The notes: a model not told the origin generated them from the letters alone. DNA of 64,000 nt from [Bacillus] selenitireducens MLS10 (GCF_000093085.1 NC_014219.1:3526384-3590383), one strand, 5' to 3'; shown: positions 35,183 to 44,683, counted from the stretch's first letter. Numbers and translations are program-made.

Positions 35183-35362
35183 TTATTTGACTGGCCGTTC
35201 CACTTTATGAGTGGCCTGCTGTAAACACATAAAACAGCGCACATCCCCGTGGGCCCCGTCAATCAGCTTCTCAATGTCCGGCGGAAGACCGCCATCTTCA
35301 AGGGATTCTTCAATCGCCTCATCCAGATGTTCATCACAACAGTACGTAATCACTTCTGTCAT
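35183..35362 (-). CDS. Small CxxH/CxxC protein
   Basis: A 59-residue protein beginning MTEVITYCCDEHLDEAI. It has a CxxH pair (Cys9, His12) and a CxxC pair (Cys43, Cys46 in RCFMC), the layout of a compact zinc-binding fold. Bacillus genomes carry a family of this name between rlmH and the htrA/wal genes, the position seen here. The start ATG 35362 follows GAAGGA. Function is unknown. It is easily missed because of its size. It lies between the DnaA-box cluster and htrA, transcribed leftward. Confidence 0.85.
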   Translation of the reverse strand: MTEVITYCCDEHLDEAIEESLEDGGLPPDIEKLIDGAHGDVRCFMCLQQATHKVERPVK

Positions 35363-35498
35363 TCCTTCCTTTACAGCATCTGTTCGTTATCACCAGATCA
35401 GCTGCAGTTATCCACACTCTCCTAATGCCATCTTCTTCACGTGCACGGAGAAGCAGTGGACAACCTCTGTTACCCACTGCTTGTTCTCACTCATCCTG

Positions 35499-36746
35499 TC
35501 AGAAGACCTGTCTTTCAAGGATGAGCTCCGTCGTGTTTTCTTCTCCGTCTCTGAAATACGTGATCGTCATCGTGTCCCCGATATCGACTTCCGTATACAG
35601 ATAACGCCTCAAGTCATTGGCATCTTTAATTTCGGTGTCATCCATCATTTTGATGACATCCCCTTCACGAAGACCCGCCTCATCTGCGGGGCTGCCTGGC
35701 TCGACTGCTTCAATATACACACCGCCGGCAAAGTCTTCCGGGAGACCGAGGGCGTCCTGCCAGTAAAAGCTCGGGATTTCCTGCAAGGAACGGAGAACGA
35801 TCCCCATCTGCGGACGCTGCACTTCCCCGTATTCCTCAAGATCCTGAATCACCGGAACCACAACGGATGTCGGTATGGCGAATCCGATCCCTTCAACAGC
35901 GTTTTGTGCGATCTTCATGGAATTGATACCGATGACTTCCCCCTGAATATTTAAGAGGGCGCCACCGCTGTTTCCCGGATTGATGGCCGCATCCGTCTGA
36001 ATGACTTCTGCGTTCCAATCCGTCTGTCCGTTTCCTGTCAGATCCACCGGAAGGCTTCGTTCAACGGCACTGATAATACCGAGGGTCACCGTTCCTTCAA
36101 AAGACAGCGGGTTCCCGATAGCAATGGCAGGTTCACCTGCCTGAAGCTGATCTGAATCACCAAAATCAGCCACCGTATCGACTTTATCCGCATCGATGGT
36201 CAAAACAGCTAGATCCGTCAGGACGTCTTCACCGACGAGCTCTGCCGGAACCCGGGACCCGTCAGTCAGGGTCACATCGACCTCGCTCTGTCCAACAGCA
36301 GCCCCTTCCACAACGTGCTGATTGGTCACGATATAAGCATGGTTCTCGGTGATCTTGTACACGACACCGGAGCCGGTACCTTCACCACCTGGGCTCATAA
36401 ATCCTGAGGACTCCTGCATGTTCACAACACCGACAACCGCATCTGATACACGATCAACCGCGTTAATCACTTCTGAACTCGTCTCGAGCTGAATCGATGA
36501 CGTCTGTTCCACATCCTCCGGACTCAAACCGCCATCCTGATCTCCTGCGATCTCCTGATTAGCCGGCGTATCGTCATTGCCTGCAGACAGCCAGCCGGTC
36601 TGTTCGAGGTACGGTGCTCCAAACAAAATCAGCAGTGCGCCTAAAACGGCACCAAAAAAGCCTGCAACCGCCGTCTTCCCGCGGCCGGATTTATTTCTGT
36701 CATGACGGGATTCCGGGCGCGGTGCATGATCATCATAATAGCCCAT
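35499..36746 (-). CDS. htrA: HtrA-type trypsin-like serine protease (HtrC/YycK position)
   Basis: Membrane-anchored, surface-exposed protease-chaperone of about 415 residues for quality control of exported proteins. A charged N-terminus (about 1-28, DDHAPRPESRHDRNKSGRGK) is followed by a single membrane helix (about 29-47), an acidic linker, the trypsin-like domain and one PDZ domain (about 310-410). The catalytic triad is His in TNQHVVEG, Asp in TDLAVLTID and Ser in GNSGGAL. The frame runs to 36824, but ATG 36746 after AAGGAGGGG gives the proper N-terminus. An intrinsic terminator hairpin ends only 24 nt before this start, leaving no room for a separate promoter. Confidence 0.93.
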   Translation of the reverse strand: MGYYDDHAPRPESRHDRNKSGRGKTAVAGFFGAVLGALLILFGAPYLEQTGWLSAGNDDTPANQEIAGDQDGGLSPEDVEQTSSIQLETSSEVINAVDRVSDAVVGVVNMQESSGFMSPGGEGTGSGVVYKITENHAYIVTNQHVVEGAAVGQSEVDVTLTDGSRVPAELVGEDVLTDLAVLTIDADKVDTVADFGDSDQLQAGEPAIAIGNPLSFEGTVTLGIISAVERSLPVDLTGNGQTDWNAEVIQTDAAINPGNSGGALLNIQGEVIGINSMKIAQNAVEGIGFAIPTSVVVPVIQDLEEYGEVQRPQMGIVLRSLQEIPSFYWQDALGLPEDFAGGVYIEAVEPGSPADEAGLREGDVIKMMDDTEIKDANDLRRYLYTEVDIGDTMTITYFRDGEENTTELILERQVF

Positions 36747-36770
36747 ATTTAACCCCTCCTTCATTATTTT

Positions 36771-36812
36771 AAAAAAAGATCCTCCATACAGCCATTTTAC
36801 TGCGGGAGGATC
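36771..36812 (-). terminator. Terminator-like hairpin in the htrA leader
   Basis: On the minus strand, GATCCTCC and GGAGGATC arms around a 19-nt loop are followed directly by seven T residues, a textbook intrinsic terminator. It lies between walJ and htrA, with its T-tract about 11 nt from the htrA ribosome site, so htrA may depend on readthrough. Confidence 0.8.
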
Positions 36813-36886
36813 GTGATCGTCCATTACGATGATGGGCTTACAACAATTTTATGCCCTGTTAATAGAGTATCCCATAATTCTGACGG

Positions 36887-37681
36887 TCAAACCACTTTTA
36901 ACGGGGTCGGTTCATATGGATCTGTATCAAAGAGCCTGATCGAATCACCGACGGGTCGGTCGTATTGCTGCAGGGTCTGTTCCACCGTCATCCGTGCAAG
37001 GTCCTTCATATTATTATCAAGGCTCAAATGCGCCAGATAGACATCCGTCGGTTCTTCACCGATGATTTCGTGCAAAGCAACACCGGCATCCACATTGGAC
37101 ACATGTCCCTCATCGCCAAGGATACGGCGCTTAACGCTCCACGGATATCGGCCCATCCGCAGCATTTCTGTATCATGATTCGATTCGAAAATCAGCTTAT
37201 TCGCCGACCTCGCCATCCCGGCCATTCGGTCACTGACATAGCCGGTATCCGTCAAAATCGTCAGCTTCCTCTTCCCGTGCATGAATGAGAAGAACATCGG
37301 GTCCGCAGCATCATGACTGACACCGAATGATTCTATATCGAGATCGCCGAAAGCCAGGCGCTCATCGCGCTGAAAATGGAACTTCTGCTCCGGACTGATT
37401 TTGCCGAGCATCCCGTCCATCGCGAGCCAGGTCTTCTCATTGGCGTAAATCGGCAGACTGTATTTTCTTGCCAGGACACCGGCGCCTTTAATATGATCGC
37501 TGTGTTCGTGACTGATGAGAAGAGCATCCACATCAGACAGACTCCGTCCGATCCGGCTCATCGCAGCCTCGATTTTTTTGCCGCTCAGGCCGGCGTCTAT
37601 CAGCACCCGTTTCTCCCCGGTTTCCACATAGATTGCATTACCTGTACTGCCGCTTGCCAGTACGCTGAACTGCATCGTCAT
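36887..37681 (-). CDS. walJ: Metallo-beta-lactamase-fold nuclease WalJ (YycJ)
   Basis: MBL-fold phosphodiesterase/exonuclease of about 264 residues. The metal-binding motif is SHEHSDH (His-x-His-x-Asp-His, about 56-62), with later His residues in GVSHDA, SNHD and LAHLS. WalJ/YycJ is the last gene of the wal operon in many Bacillota, where it has been linked to coordination of replication with division and to DNA repair. ATG 37681 ([15 protein letters not shown]) is preferred over ATG 37693, which overlaps the walI stop. It is followed by the terminator at 36771-36812. Confidence 0.92.
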   Translation of the reverse strand: MTMQFSVLASGSTGNAIYVETGEKRVLIDAGLSGKKIEAAMSRIGRSLSDVDALLISHEHSDHIKGAGVLARKYSLPIYANEKTWLAMDGMLGKISPEQKFHFQRDERLAFGDLDIESFGVSHDAADPMFFSFMHGKRKLTILTDTGYVSDRMAGMARSANKLIFESNHDTEMLRMGRYPWSVKRRILGDEGHVSNVDAGVALHEIIGEEPTDVYLAHLSLDNNMKDLARMTVEQTLQQYDRPVGDSIRLFDTDPYEPTPLKVV

Positions 37682-37689
37682 ACCTGTCA

Positions 37690-38481
37690 TCACTCCAACG
37701 GTTGTATCATCTGAATATCACCTTTTTGTGCATCGACAAAAAAGTACTGGTTATTGGCGAGTATGCGCCATACCGGCACATACACCTGAAAATCCGCCTC
37801 TTCTTCCTGAAGCAGACTGTAATAGCCGAGTTCCGCTTCCTCAATGACCGTATTAACAACAATATGCTGCTTATTCATCAGCCGCTCAATGACCTTCATC
37901 GGAGACAACAGCTCCTGATCCCTGCCCTGATCGTTTACGTTTAATGCCCGCTGCTCATAGGACTCCACAGCAAAGTCTTCGTTCACATTCAGAATCAGGT
38001 GGAAATTGCCGCGATCGTACTCGTCTATTTTACGTCCTTCGTGCGTCTGATACAAGCCGATGATCTGTTCATCCTCCACATACTCCGCAATGGCATATCG
38101 CTCGCCCTGGTATACATACTGCTGTAAGAAGGCATTCACACTCGCTGTTAAGTTCGCATCGACGAGTTTATACGGTGAATCGAGTTCGGAAAACAGCGTC
38201 ATGTCGTCAATAAGCTCCGGGCTCTGCCTGGTCAGTTCACCGGAATTGATCGCACCAACCATGATCCTCGGCGTCGCCGTCAAAGGACCCGCCTCGACGA
38301 CCCGTTCAGGATCATCCACAAGGACCTCGATGCGGTTTGATTCGATCCGTTCCGGCAGGGTCTCTTCACTGAGAATCCCCATATGGCTGCCGGTTACCTT
38401 CGTATACAGCTGGGTGCCGAGAAAAATGTTCAGCATCAGAAATGTAATGATGAAGATCGTCTTCGTTTTACTCCAGTCCAA
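37690..38481 (-). CDS. walI: WalRK regulatory protein WalI (YycI)
   Basis: Bitopic membrane protein of 263 residues that, with WalH, binds and restrains (or in Staphylococcus stimulates) the WalK kinase. The N-terminus [22 protein letters not shown] is a signal-anchor, and the rest is extracellular, with the YycI-type domain ending [20 protein letters not shown]. It overlaps walH by 14 nt, tight coupling. The extracellular part is Glu/Asp-rich. Confidence 0.92.
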   Translation of the reverse strand: MDWSKTKTIFIITFLMLNIFLGTQLYTKVTGSHMGILSEETLPERIESNRIEVLVDDPERVVEAGPLTATPRIMVGAINSGELTRQSPELIDDMTLFSELDSPYKLVDANLTASVNAFLQQYVYQGERYAIAEYVEDEQIIGLYQTHEGRKIDEYDRGNFHLILNVNEDFAVESYEQRALNVNDQGRDQELLSPMKVIERLMNKQHIVVNTVIEEAELGYYSLLQEEEADFQVYVPVWRILANNQYFFVDAQKGDIQMIQPLE

Positions 38482-39829
38482 TGGTCATCCCTCCTGATGG
38501 TTCCGGCGTCAGATTCTCAAGCTCCATCCAGCGCCCACGAACCTCTGCGTACCAGACCGGTTCAAAGATGGCAAAAGACCGGTGACGGTTCATCTGATAG
38601 CCGAGCCGTATATCTGTCACTTCACTCAGCTGAAAGGTTTCATACTCTTCAATCTGATTGAACAGCTGCATACTCCCCTGAAGCTCGACCGCCGCTTCCG
38701 TCTCAAACGGTTCATCGGCAAGCTGAAACAAAGGACGTGTGTATTCGGTAAACTGTGATCCGCTGCGCCTCAGCCGGTACATGAAATGATCCTCAGACGG
38801 AACGTTTCCGGACAGCACGGGCAGCTGATTGACATGCAGCCGGAAGGAGACATCCTCATGATCATTGCCTGCATTCGTCCCGTTCCAATAATACTGATCT
38901 GTCCAACCCGAATGACCGTTAACATACTGCCTGGCGCCATCAATTACCGATGGCGTGACCTGATCCGTTCGCTCAAAGCTTTCAGGCTGTCTGAACTCAA
39001 GCAGCATCTCTCCGTCAACAATATCAAGCATCCGGTTCCCATCCGTATACGAACGCCGCTCAGAATCCTGATAATAATTTTTGACAAATTCCGGATCTGC
39101 GAACAGAACCTGACGGAATGACTGCACCGGCAAATCGATCGTCTCATACGTAACCCGCTCCATCAGGAAACTGTCCGATGGCAAATAGCGTACGTTCTGA
39201 AACTCATCATTCTCACTCTCTGTAAATACAAATCGCTCTGCACGAAGACGCTGTTCCTCACTGCCTTCTGCGATCAACTCTTCGAGGAGACCAAGCCCCA
39301 TATCGGTATCGGTCTCATAGACGGTCTCCTCATTCATATCCACAAATTGCGCCACCACATCCGACCCGATTCTTGACGGATTCTCAACGATCCTCATCCG
39401 ATCAAGTCCTGAAAATGGCAGACTGTCATCTTCGAAATCCAAAACGTCATACACAATATCAGCTGGCAGCGGTTCCTGAAAGACCACCTCGAGTCCCGTA
39501 AACCGGTGATCCGGATGGGGGGCGAGGTTCCCTGCACGTTCGGTCACATAATGAAACTCTGTATCCATGATTTCCTCCAGAATTCCTTCATAGAGACCGT
39601 TGCCTGCGAGAAGTAAGTCCACGTCGTCCTCTTGATGAGCGAGAATCTCCCTTGGGAAGATCAGCTCAAACAATGACCGGCTCTCACCTATGTCTTCGAT
39701 CTCAATATAAGACCCCGATGGATCGTCCAACGTTTCGTATTCAGGCTGATAGGTCCACAAAAACCATGTCAGCACCATACTGGTAATGATCATCATAAAC
39801 AGCACAACCGTTTTGATCCATTCAATCAT
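38468..39829 (-). CDS. walH: WalRK regulatory protein WalH (YycH)
   Basis: Bitopic membrane protein of 453 residues, partner of WalI in controlling WalK through membrane-helix contacts. A single N-terminal membrane helix (about 7-25, WIKTVVLFMMIITSMVLTW) is followed by a large extracellular part of the YycH fold. This part is strongly acidic, unlike the more neutral homologues I know. It overlaps walK by 8 nt and walI by 14 nt, so the whole wal operon is translationally coupled. Confidence 0.92.
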   Translation of the reverse strand: MIEWIKTVVLFMMIITSMVLTWFLWTYQPEYETLDDPSGSYIEIEDIGESRSLFELIFPREILAHQEDDVDLLLAGNGLYEGILEEIMDTEFHYVTERAGNLAPHPDHRFTGLEVVFQEPLPADIVYDVLDFEDDSLPFSGLDRMRIVENPSRIGSDVVAQFVDMNEETVYETDTDMGLGLLEELIAEGSEEQRLRAERFVFTESENDEFQNVRYLPSDSFLMERVTYETIDLPVQSFRQVLFADPEFVKNYYQDSERRSYTDGNRMLDIVDGEMLLEFRQPESFERTDQVTPSVIDGARQYVNGHSGWTDQYYWNGTNAGNDHEDVSFRLHVNQLPVLSGNVPSEDHFMYRLRRSGSQFTEYTRPLFQLADEPFETEAAVELQGSMQLFNQIEEYETFQLSEVTDIRLGYQMNRHRSFAIFEPVWYAEVRGRWMELENLTPEPSGGMTIGLE

Positions 39830-41648
39830 CTGTCATCACCGCCTCGTGATTCACCGGTAAACTGAAGAAAAAGGTCGTCCCTTTCCCCCAGTCACTGGAT
39901 ACCCAAATATGTCCTCCGTGAACTTCCACAATTTCTTTGGCAATGGCAAGGCCGAGTCCGGTTCCGCCAAGGCTTCTTGATCGGGCTTTATCCACGCGGT
40001 AAAACCGGTCGAAGACGTGGGGGAGGTTCTCTTTCGGTATCCCGACACCTTCGTCTTTGACACTCACAATCAGCCGCTCTTTTTCCTGTTTCAGCGTGAT
40101 CGTGATCACCCCGCCCTCCGGCGAGTATTTCACGGCATTCGATACCATATTGTCAAGCAACTGCACGAGCTTGTCCCGATCACCCATGACGGAAAGCGGA
40201 ACATCCGGCAGCCTGCGTCTGAACTGGATGTTTTCCTGTTTATTCGACATCTCAAAGCGGTCGATGACGTGATGAATCATGTTGACGATATTCACTTCCG
40301 CCATCAGCATATGATCATCCCGCGCATCCATTTTCGACAGCTGCAGGAGGTCATTGACGAGCCGGATCATGCGGTCTGTTTCATTCGACGTCACCTGCAG
40401 AAACTGCGGAGCCACATCCGAATCATTCACAGCTCCGTCAAGAAGCGCCTCGAGGTAACTCTTCATCGACGTAAGCGGTGTCCGCAGTTCGTGAGACACA
40501 TTGGCAACAAACTCTCGTCGCTCCTGTTCAATGCGCTCCTGCTCCGTCACATCATGCAATACGGCGATTAAACCGTTTTTACGCCCGTTTTCTTTTTCAA
40601 TGACAGAGAAATTGGCCTCAAGAATCAGTTCTTCATCATGATGTTCAAAATCAAGGAGAATCGGATCATCCATGTTATAAAGGTCGGAGAGTTTCATGAA
40701 ATGCGCGAGATTCAGCATCCCGACCAGGTCATAGCCAATCGCCTCTTCCTGTGAATAACCCGTCAGTTCTTCCGCCCGACGGTTCATGAGAATGATCTGC
40801 CCTTCCCGGTCCGTCGCGATAACGCCGTCTGTCATATGCGTCAATACTGAACTGAGCTTTCGCCGTTCCCCTTCTGTCGTTGCATGTGCTTCTTCAAGTT
40901 TATTCGTCAATTCGTTAAAGGTTGCGGACAGCTGACCAATTTCATCATCACCGTACACCTCAACATTTTGAGAGAAATCCCCTTTACCGAGAAAGTCCGC
41001 CTGACGCCGCATCTCCACAATCGGACGCGTAATCGTCCTCGACAAAAAGATCCCGAGTGCCGCCGTCAGAACAAGCGAAATCATCGTACCTGTCAATAGA
41101 ATCTGATTCGTCTGTGCCATCTGCTCGTAGATCTCTTCCATTGAAGCCTCGATATAAATGGCGCCGACCACCTGATTTTCCTCCGTCTCAACAGGGACTG
41201 CGAGTACACGGGTCCGGTGTCCTGTGTTCTCATTCCGGAGCACCGCTTCTTCCGTTGAGCCGCCTAAAGCACGGATAATCCGGAAGTTCGTCGTTCGCTG
41301 GCCGATGTAGATATCCTCTTCAGGGTTAGTCACGGTAACGACGTTGCTGAACTGGTCAACAACCCTGGCCTGCGCATTTTCCATATTAAACAGCTCACCG
41401 AGTACATTATCCGTCCGTACACGGAGAGACTGTTCCTCTTCATCCTCATCCCGGCTCATTTCCTGCTGGACGTTATACGCAAGCAGATTGGCCCGCTCAT
41501 CGAGCGTTTCATAAAAATTCTCCACAAGCTGATCTTCAAGCTGCTGGGTAAAATAAACCCCGATCACCTGCATGGCAATAAGAATCAACAACACATAAAT
41601 CGTCACGATTTTGACGTGGATCGATTTAAACAGTCGAAATGGACCCAT
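39822..41648 (-). CDS. walK: Cell-wall sensor histidine kinase WalK (YycG)
   Basis: Essential sensor kinase of 608 residues. Order: membrane helix 1 (about 12-33), extracellular Cache-like domain (34-182), helix 2 (183-203), HAMP (204-256), PAS (about 262-370), HisKA with phospho-acceptor His386 (NVSHELRTP), HATPase. The cytoplasmic PAS keeps four residues that correspond to the metal ligands reported for S. aureus WalK: His271, Asp274, His365 and Glu369, so zinc control of activity may be conserved. The frame extends to 41690, but ATG 41648 after AGGAGGGCTGAT gives the normal MGPFRLFKSIHVK start. It begins next to the walR stop (TGATATG). Confidence 0.95.
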   Translation of the reverse strand: MGPFRLFKSIHVKIVTIYVLLILIAMQVIGVYFTQQLEDQLVENFYETLDERANLLAYNVQQEMSRDEDEEEQSLRVRTDNVLGELFNMENAQARVVDQFSNVVTVTNPEEDIYIGQRTTNFRIIRALGGSTEEAVLRNENTGHRTRVLAVPVETEENQVVGAIYIEASMEEIYEQMAQTNQILLTGTMISLVLTAALGIFLSRTITRPIVEMRRQADFLGKGDFSQNVEVYGDDEIGQLSATFNELTNKLEEAHATTEGERRKLSSVLTHMTDGVIATDREGQIILMNRRAEELTGYSQEEAIGYDLVGMLNLAHFMKLSDLYNMDDPILLDFEHHDEELILEANFSVIEKENGRKNGLIAVLHDVTEQERIEQERREFVANVSHELRTPLTSMKSYLEALLDGAVNDSDVAPQFLQVTSNETDRMIRLVNDLLQLSKMDARDDHMLMAEVNIVNMIHHVIDRFEMSNKQENIQFRRRLPDVPLSVMGDRDKLVQLLDNMVSNAVKYSPEGGVITITLKQEKERLIVSVKDEGVGIPKENLPHVFDRFYRVDKARSRSLGGTGLGLAIAKEIVEVHGGHIWVSSDWGKGTTFFFSLPVNHEAVMTDD

Positions 41649-41649
41649 A

Positions 41650-42360
41650 TCAGCCCTCCTGATCAGGCTGCCTGAAATAGTAACCGACACCTCGTCTTGT
41701 TACAATCCATAACGGACTTGACGGATTGTCCTCGACTTTCTCTCTCAGTCTTCGGACCGTCACGTCAACCGTGCGGACATCACCAAAATAATCGTAGCCC
41801 CACACGGCCTGCAATAAATGTTCGCGGGTCATCACCTGACCGATATGACGGGCCAGATAATGGATCAGTTCGAATTCACGATGCGTCAATTCAATGGCCT
41901 CTCCCCGCTTCGTCACGAGATAGGCATCCGGCTGAATCGACAGAACACCGACATCAATATTCTTTGTCCCTGTTTCCGAGTCTTCCGCCGAACGCTGATT
42001 ACGCCGGAGATTCGCCTTGACTCTCGCTACAAGCTCACGGGTGCTGAACGGCTTGGTGACATAATCATCGGCCCCGAGCTCGAGACCGAGTACTTTATCA
42101 ATTTCCGAATCTTTTGCGGTGAGCATAATGATCGGCATATCATGTTCTTTTCTGACTTCGCGGCATACTTCCATCCCGTCCCGGTAAGGAAGCATAATAT
42201 CGAGAAGAATCAATGCAGGAACGTGTTTCTTCGCCTTCTCAACGGCTTCGTTGCCGTCATAGGCAACCATGACATCAAAGCCTTCTTTTTCAAGACCGAA
42301 TTTCAATATATCTGCAATTGGTTTTTCATCATCAACCACTAAGATGAGCTGTTTTTCCAT
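41650..42360 (-). CDS. walR: Cell-wall response regulator WalR (YycF)
   Basis: Essential OmpR/PhoB-type response regulator, 236 residues. The receiver has acidic residues Asp10/Asp11, phospho-acceptor Asp54 ([12 protein letters not shown]) and Lys of VTKPFS. The C-terminal winged helix includes [28 protein letters not shown]-type recognition residues (about 195-225). It controls peptidoglycan hydrolases and wall turnover. First gene of walRKHIJ. A 17-bp element in its promoter region is repeated exactly before the M23 endopeptidase gene upstream. Confidence 0.96.
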   Translation of the reverse strand: MEKQLILVVDDEKPIADILKFGLEKEGFDVMVAYDGNEAVEKAKKHVPALILLDIMLPYRDGMEVCREVRKEHDMPIIMLTAKDSEIDKVLGLELGADDYVTKPFSTRELVARVKANLRRNQRSAEDSETGTKNIDVGVLSIQPDAYLVTKRGEAIELTHREFELIHYLARHIGQVMTREHLLQAVWGYDYFGDVRTVDVTVRRLREKVEDNPSSPLWIVTRRGVGYYFRQPDQEG

Positions 42361-42396
42361 CGTCTCGACACCCCTTCATCTTGTCATTTGTCCTTT

Positions 42397-42413
42397 TCAT
42401 TCTATCACAGATC
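42397..42413 (-). promoter_or_regulatory. 17-bp shared promoter element before walR
   Basis: GATCTGTGATAGAATGA (minus strand) contains a -10-like TAGAAT. The same 17 bases recur upstream of the M23 endopeptidase gene at 44008-44024. Possible -35s are TTCAAA (16-bp spacer) or TTGTTC (19-bp spacer). Confidence 0.5.
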
Positions 42414-42480
42414 GCGCTTCTTTGAACAAAACGGGAGGAACTCCCATCGTCTTTGACGGTTTGAAATTGCGCTTATTCAC

Positions 42481-42515
42481 TAAAAAAGAAAAGCCCTCAC
42501 TAAGGAGAGCTTTTC
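42481..42515 (-). terminator. Terminator of the M23 endopeptidase gene
   Basis: On the minus strand, GAAAAGC and GCTTTTC arms with inner CTC/GAG pairing (one mismatch) are followed by TTTTTT. It separates this gene from the walR promoter. Confidence 0.8.
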
Positions 42516-42525
42516 TGCATCATGA

Positions 42526-43956
42526 TCAGCGTAAGTAGTTCATTGGATTTTGATGGCTGCCGCCCTGAATCACTTCAAAGTGCAGGTGAATCCCGGATGA
42601 TCGGCCGGTGGTCCCCATCACACCGATCTGGCGTCCCTTTCCAACCGTTTGACCGGTACTCACATGAATGTCCCTTAAATGGGCGTAAACGGTCTCCATA
42701 CCGTTGTTGTGATTAATGCGTACGGTATAGCCATAGCCGTTTTCCCAGCCTGCTGAAGAGACGACACCGTTATCGGCCGCATAGATCTCATAGCTCGAAG
42801 GCCGGGCAATGTCGATTCCGTTGTGCATACGGCCGTTCCTCATGCCAAATTGACTGGATACGTATCCGCCTGATGCCGGCCAGATCAAGTCACCCGTTCC
42901 TCTTGAGGATGATGTTTTCGTACCATGCACGACGATTCGGTCTTCTGCTTCCTGAATTATTTCCTCGGAAATAATTTCGCGTTCCTGGACCTGACCGTTC
43001 ACATAAACGACCTTTTCTTCCACTTCTTTTTTCCCGTCACTGCCGCTCTGACGAACGGTGGATTCACCTTTCCACATCTCGTCATCTTTTTCTGTGACGG
43101 TCTCGTGCGTCATTGTCTGTTCACTCTTTGTCACCTTTTCAACGAGAACATTCAGATAAGGAACAGGGACGGTCACATGTAATTCCTGTCCGATCTGAAG
43201 TACGGTGTTTTCCCCGATACCCTCATTAATGGCTATCAGCTCTTCCGTACTCAAATCATGATCACTGGCGATGGTCCCAAGGACATCCCCTTCATCCACT
43301 TCATAAATGTCCTGTTCCAGTGTCCCTTCAAGGAGAACCGTAATCAGGTCATCGACCTCGAGAATCTCGTCTGCCTCTGCGAGTCCCTCTGACCAGGTGA
43401 CTTCTTCATCAAAAGAAAGCTCAGTCAGCACCGAGTCTCCTTCACTGAGAGTAAGCGCTTCATCCCGGTCGATCCATTCTTCATACTCTTCAAGATCCTC
43501 TTCATCAACAAAACGGAGGAATATCTCCCGTTCGATGTCATCCGGCTTTTTATCTGCACTCACATAGCCAATGGTTTCATCGTTGACCATCAGTCCCCGT
43601 GCATCGACCTGGACGGAAGCGCGTTCTTCCAGCAAGTCCAACACATCCTGATCGGAACCTCTCAGTTCGAAGACCAGTTCAGGAATCAGCTCCACTTCTT
43701 CAGACAGCCGATATGTAAAACGCTCATCGTTATTTTCCGCTTCTGCGAGTTTGTTTTCTATGTATGACGTTATCAGATCCTCATCCTGAACAGCGCCAAG
43801 CCGCTCGTCTCCATAATACACATGATAAATTTCATCCATCTCGAATTCACCAAAATTGTTGTCTTCCGAAAATACCAACCCCGGTATAAACAGCGCCATA
43901 AAAAGAAGCCCTGCCATTGAGATCGTTATTTTACGGAAAATGAATGTTTGTCCCAT
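42526..43956 (-). CDS. Exported M23 endopeptidase with LysM and G5 domains
   Basis: Cell-wall hydrolase of 476 residues. A signal peptide (about 8-31, ending FIPGLVFSE) is followed by an acidic N-terminal region (35-210), a LysM domain (about 222-268, YEVDEGDVLGTIASDHDLS), a G5 domain (about 270-350) and a C-terminal LytM/M23 domain. The zinc ligands are His/Asp of MHNGIDIA and His of LHLHFEV. It should cut peptide crosslinks of peptidoglycan, with LysM and G5 anchoring to the wall. It sits immediately upstream of walRK in the same direction, with its own terminator. A 17-bp motif shared with the walR promoter suggests co-regulation. Confidence 0.92.
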   Translation of the reverse strand: MGQTFIFRKITISMAGLLFMALFIPGLVFSEDNNFGEFEMDEIYHVYYGDERLGAVQDEDLITSYIENKLAEAENNDERFTYRLSEEVELIPELVFELRGSDQDVLDLLEERASVQVDARGLMVNDETIGYVSADKKPDDIEREIFLRFVDEEDLEEYEEWIDRDEALTLSEGDSVLTELSFDEEVTWSEGLAEADEILEVDDLITVLLEGTLEQDIYEVDEGDVLGTIASDHDLSTEELIAINEGIGENTVLQIGQELHVTVPVPYLNVLVEKVTKSEQTMTHETVTEKDDEMWKGESTVRQSGSDGKKEVEEKVVYVNGQVQEREIISEEIIQEAEDRIVVHGTKTSSSRGTGDLIWPASGGYVSSQFGMRNGRMHNGIDIARPSSYEIYAADNGVVSSAGWENGYGYTVRINHNNGMETVYAHLRDIHVSTGQTVGKGRQIGVMGTTGRSSGIHLHFEVIQGGSHQNPMNYLR

Positions 43957-44007
43957 AGCATGTCATTCTCCTTTTTCATATCTGTTTTCTTTTGTTTATA
44001 GCCTCTG

Positions 44008-44024
44008 TCATTCTATCACAGATC
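44008..44024 (-). promoter_or_regulatory. 17-bp shared promoter element before the M23 gene
   Basis: Exact copy (minus strand GATCTGTGATAGAATGA) of the element upstream of walR. A -10-like TAGAAT and a possible -35 TGACCT (18-bp spacer) suggest the core of a promoter about 55-70 bp before the start codon. Confidence 0.5.
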
Positions 44025-44215
44025 ATCCTGTATAGGTCATTCATCACGGAAAAGTAAACAAACTGTAGTCTGATCGTTACTCATTCGACATTTTTCCACA
44101 TCAATCCCGTCATATCCGCATTTTGGGCATGATTCGTTTGTTACAGACGTATTACAAAAAACAATAATCCCAATAATTACCACATTCATCATGAAGCCAT
44201 TTATCAGACAACAAA

Positions 44216-44241
44216 AAACCACTCATTCAAAATGAGTGGTG
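44216..44241 (-). terminator. Terminator of the tRNA operon
   Basis: On the minus strand, ACCACTCATTTTGAATGAGTGGT folds into a 10-bp stem and is followed by TTTTTTG, 12 nt after the tRNA-Thr 3' end. Confidence 0.9.
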
Positions 44242-44253
44242 AACTTCTATACA

Positions 44254-44329
<76 letters not shown>

Positions 44330-44334
44330 ACAAG

Positions 44335-44410
<76 letters not shown>

Positions 44411-44419
44411 TTATTTAAA

Positions 44420-44495
44420 TGGCGGTCCCGACCGGGATCGAACCGGCGATCTCCTGCGTGACAGGCAGGCATGTTAACCGCTACACCACGGGACC
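44420..44495 (-). tRNA. tRNA-Asp (anticodon GTC)
   Basis: A 76-nt cloverleaf with acceptor GGTCCCG/CGGGACC, anticodon loop CTGTCAC (GTC), T-loop GGTTCGATCCC and CCA encoded. Confidence 0.96.
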
Positions 44496-44533
44496 TTGTT
44501 AATCGTTCACATAACTTATGTAAAAAATAAAAT

Positions 44534-44610
<77 letters not shown>

Positions 44611-44683
44611 GCAATATAAAAATTAAGCGGCCAACAAAATATATGTTACTTGATTTCAATGAAGAAGTCAAGATAAATTTAGT

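Noticed and set aside
44037-44222. 61-codon leftward frame with a membrane-like segment and a CPKCGYDG zinc-ribbon-like stretch
   Set aside because: Its GTG start lies inside the tRNA-operon terminator stem, there is no ribosome site, and the coding character is poor.
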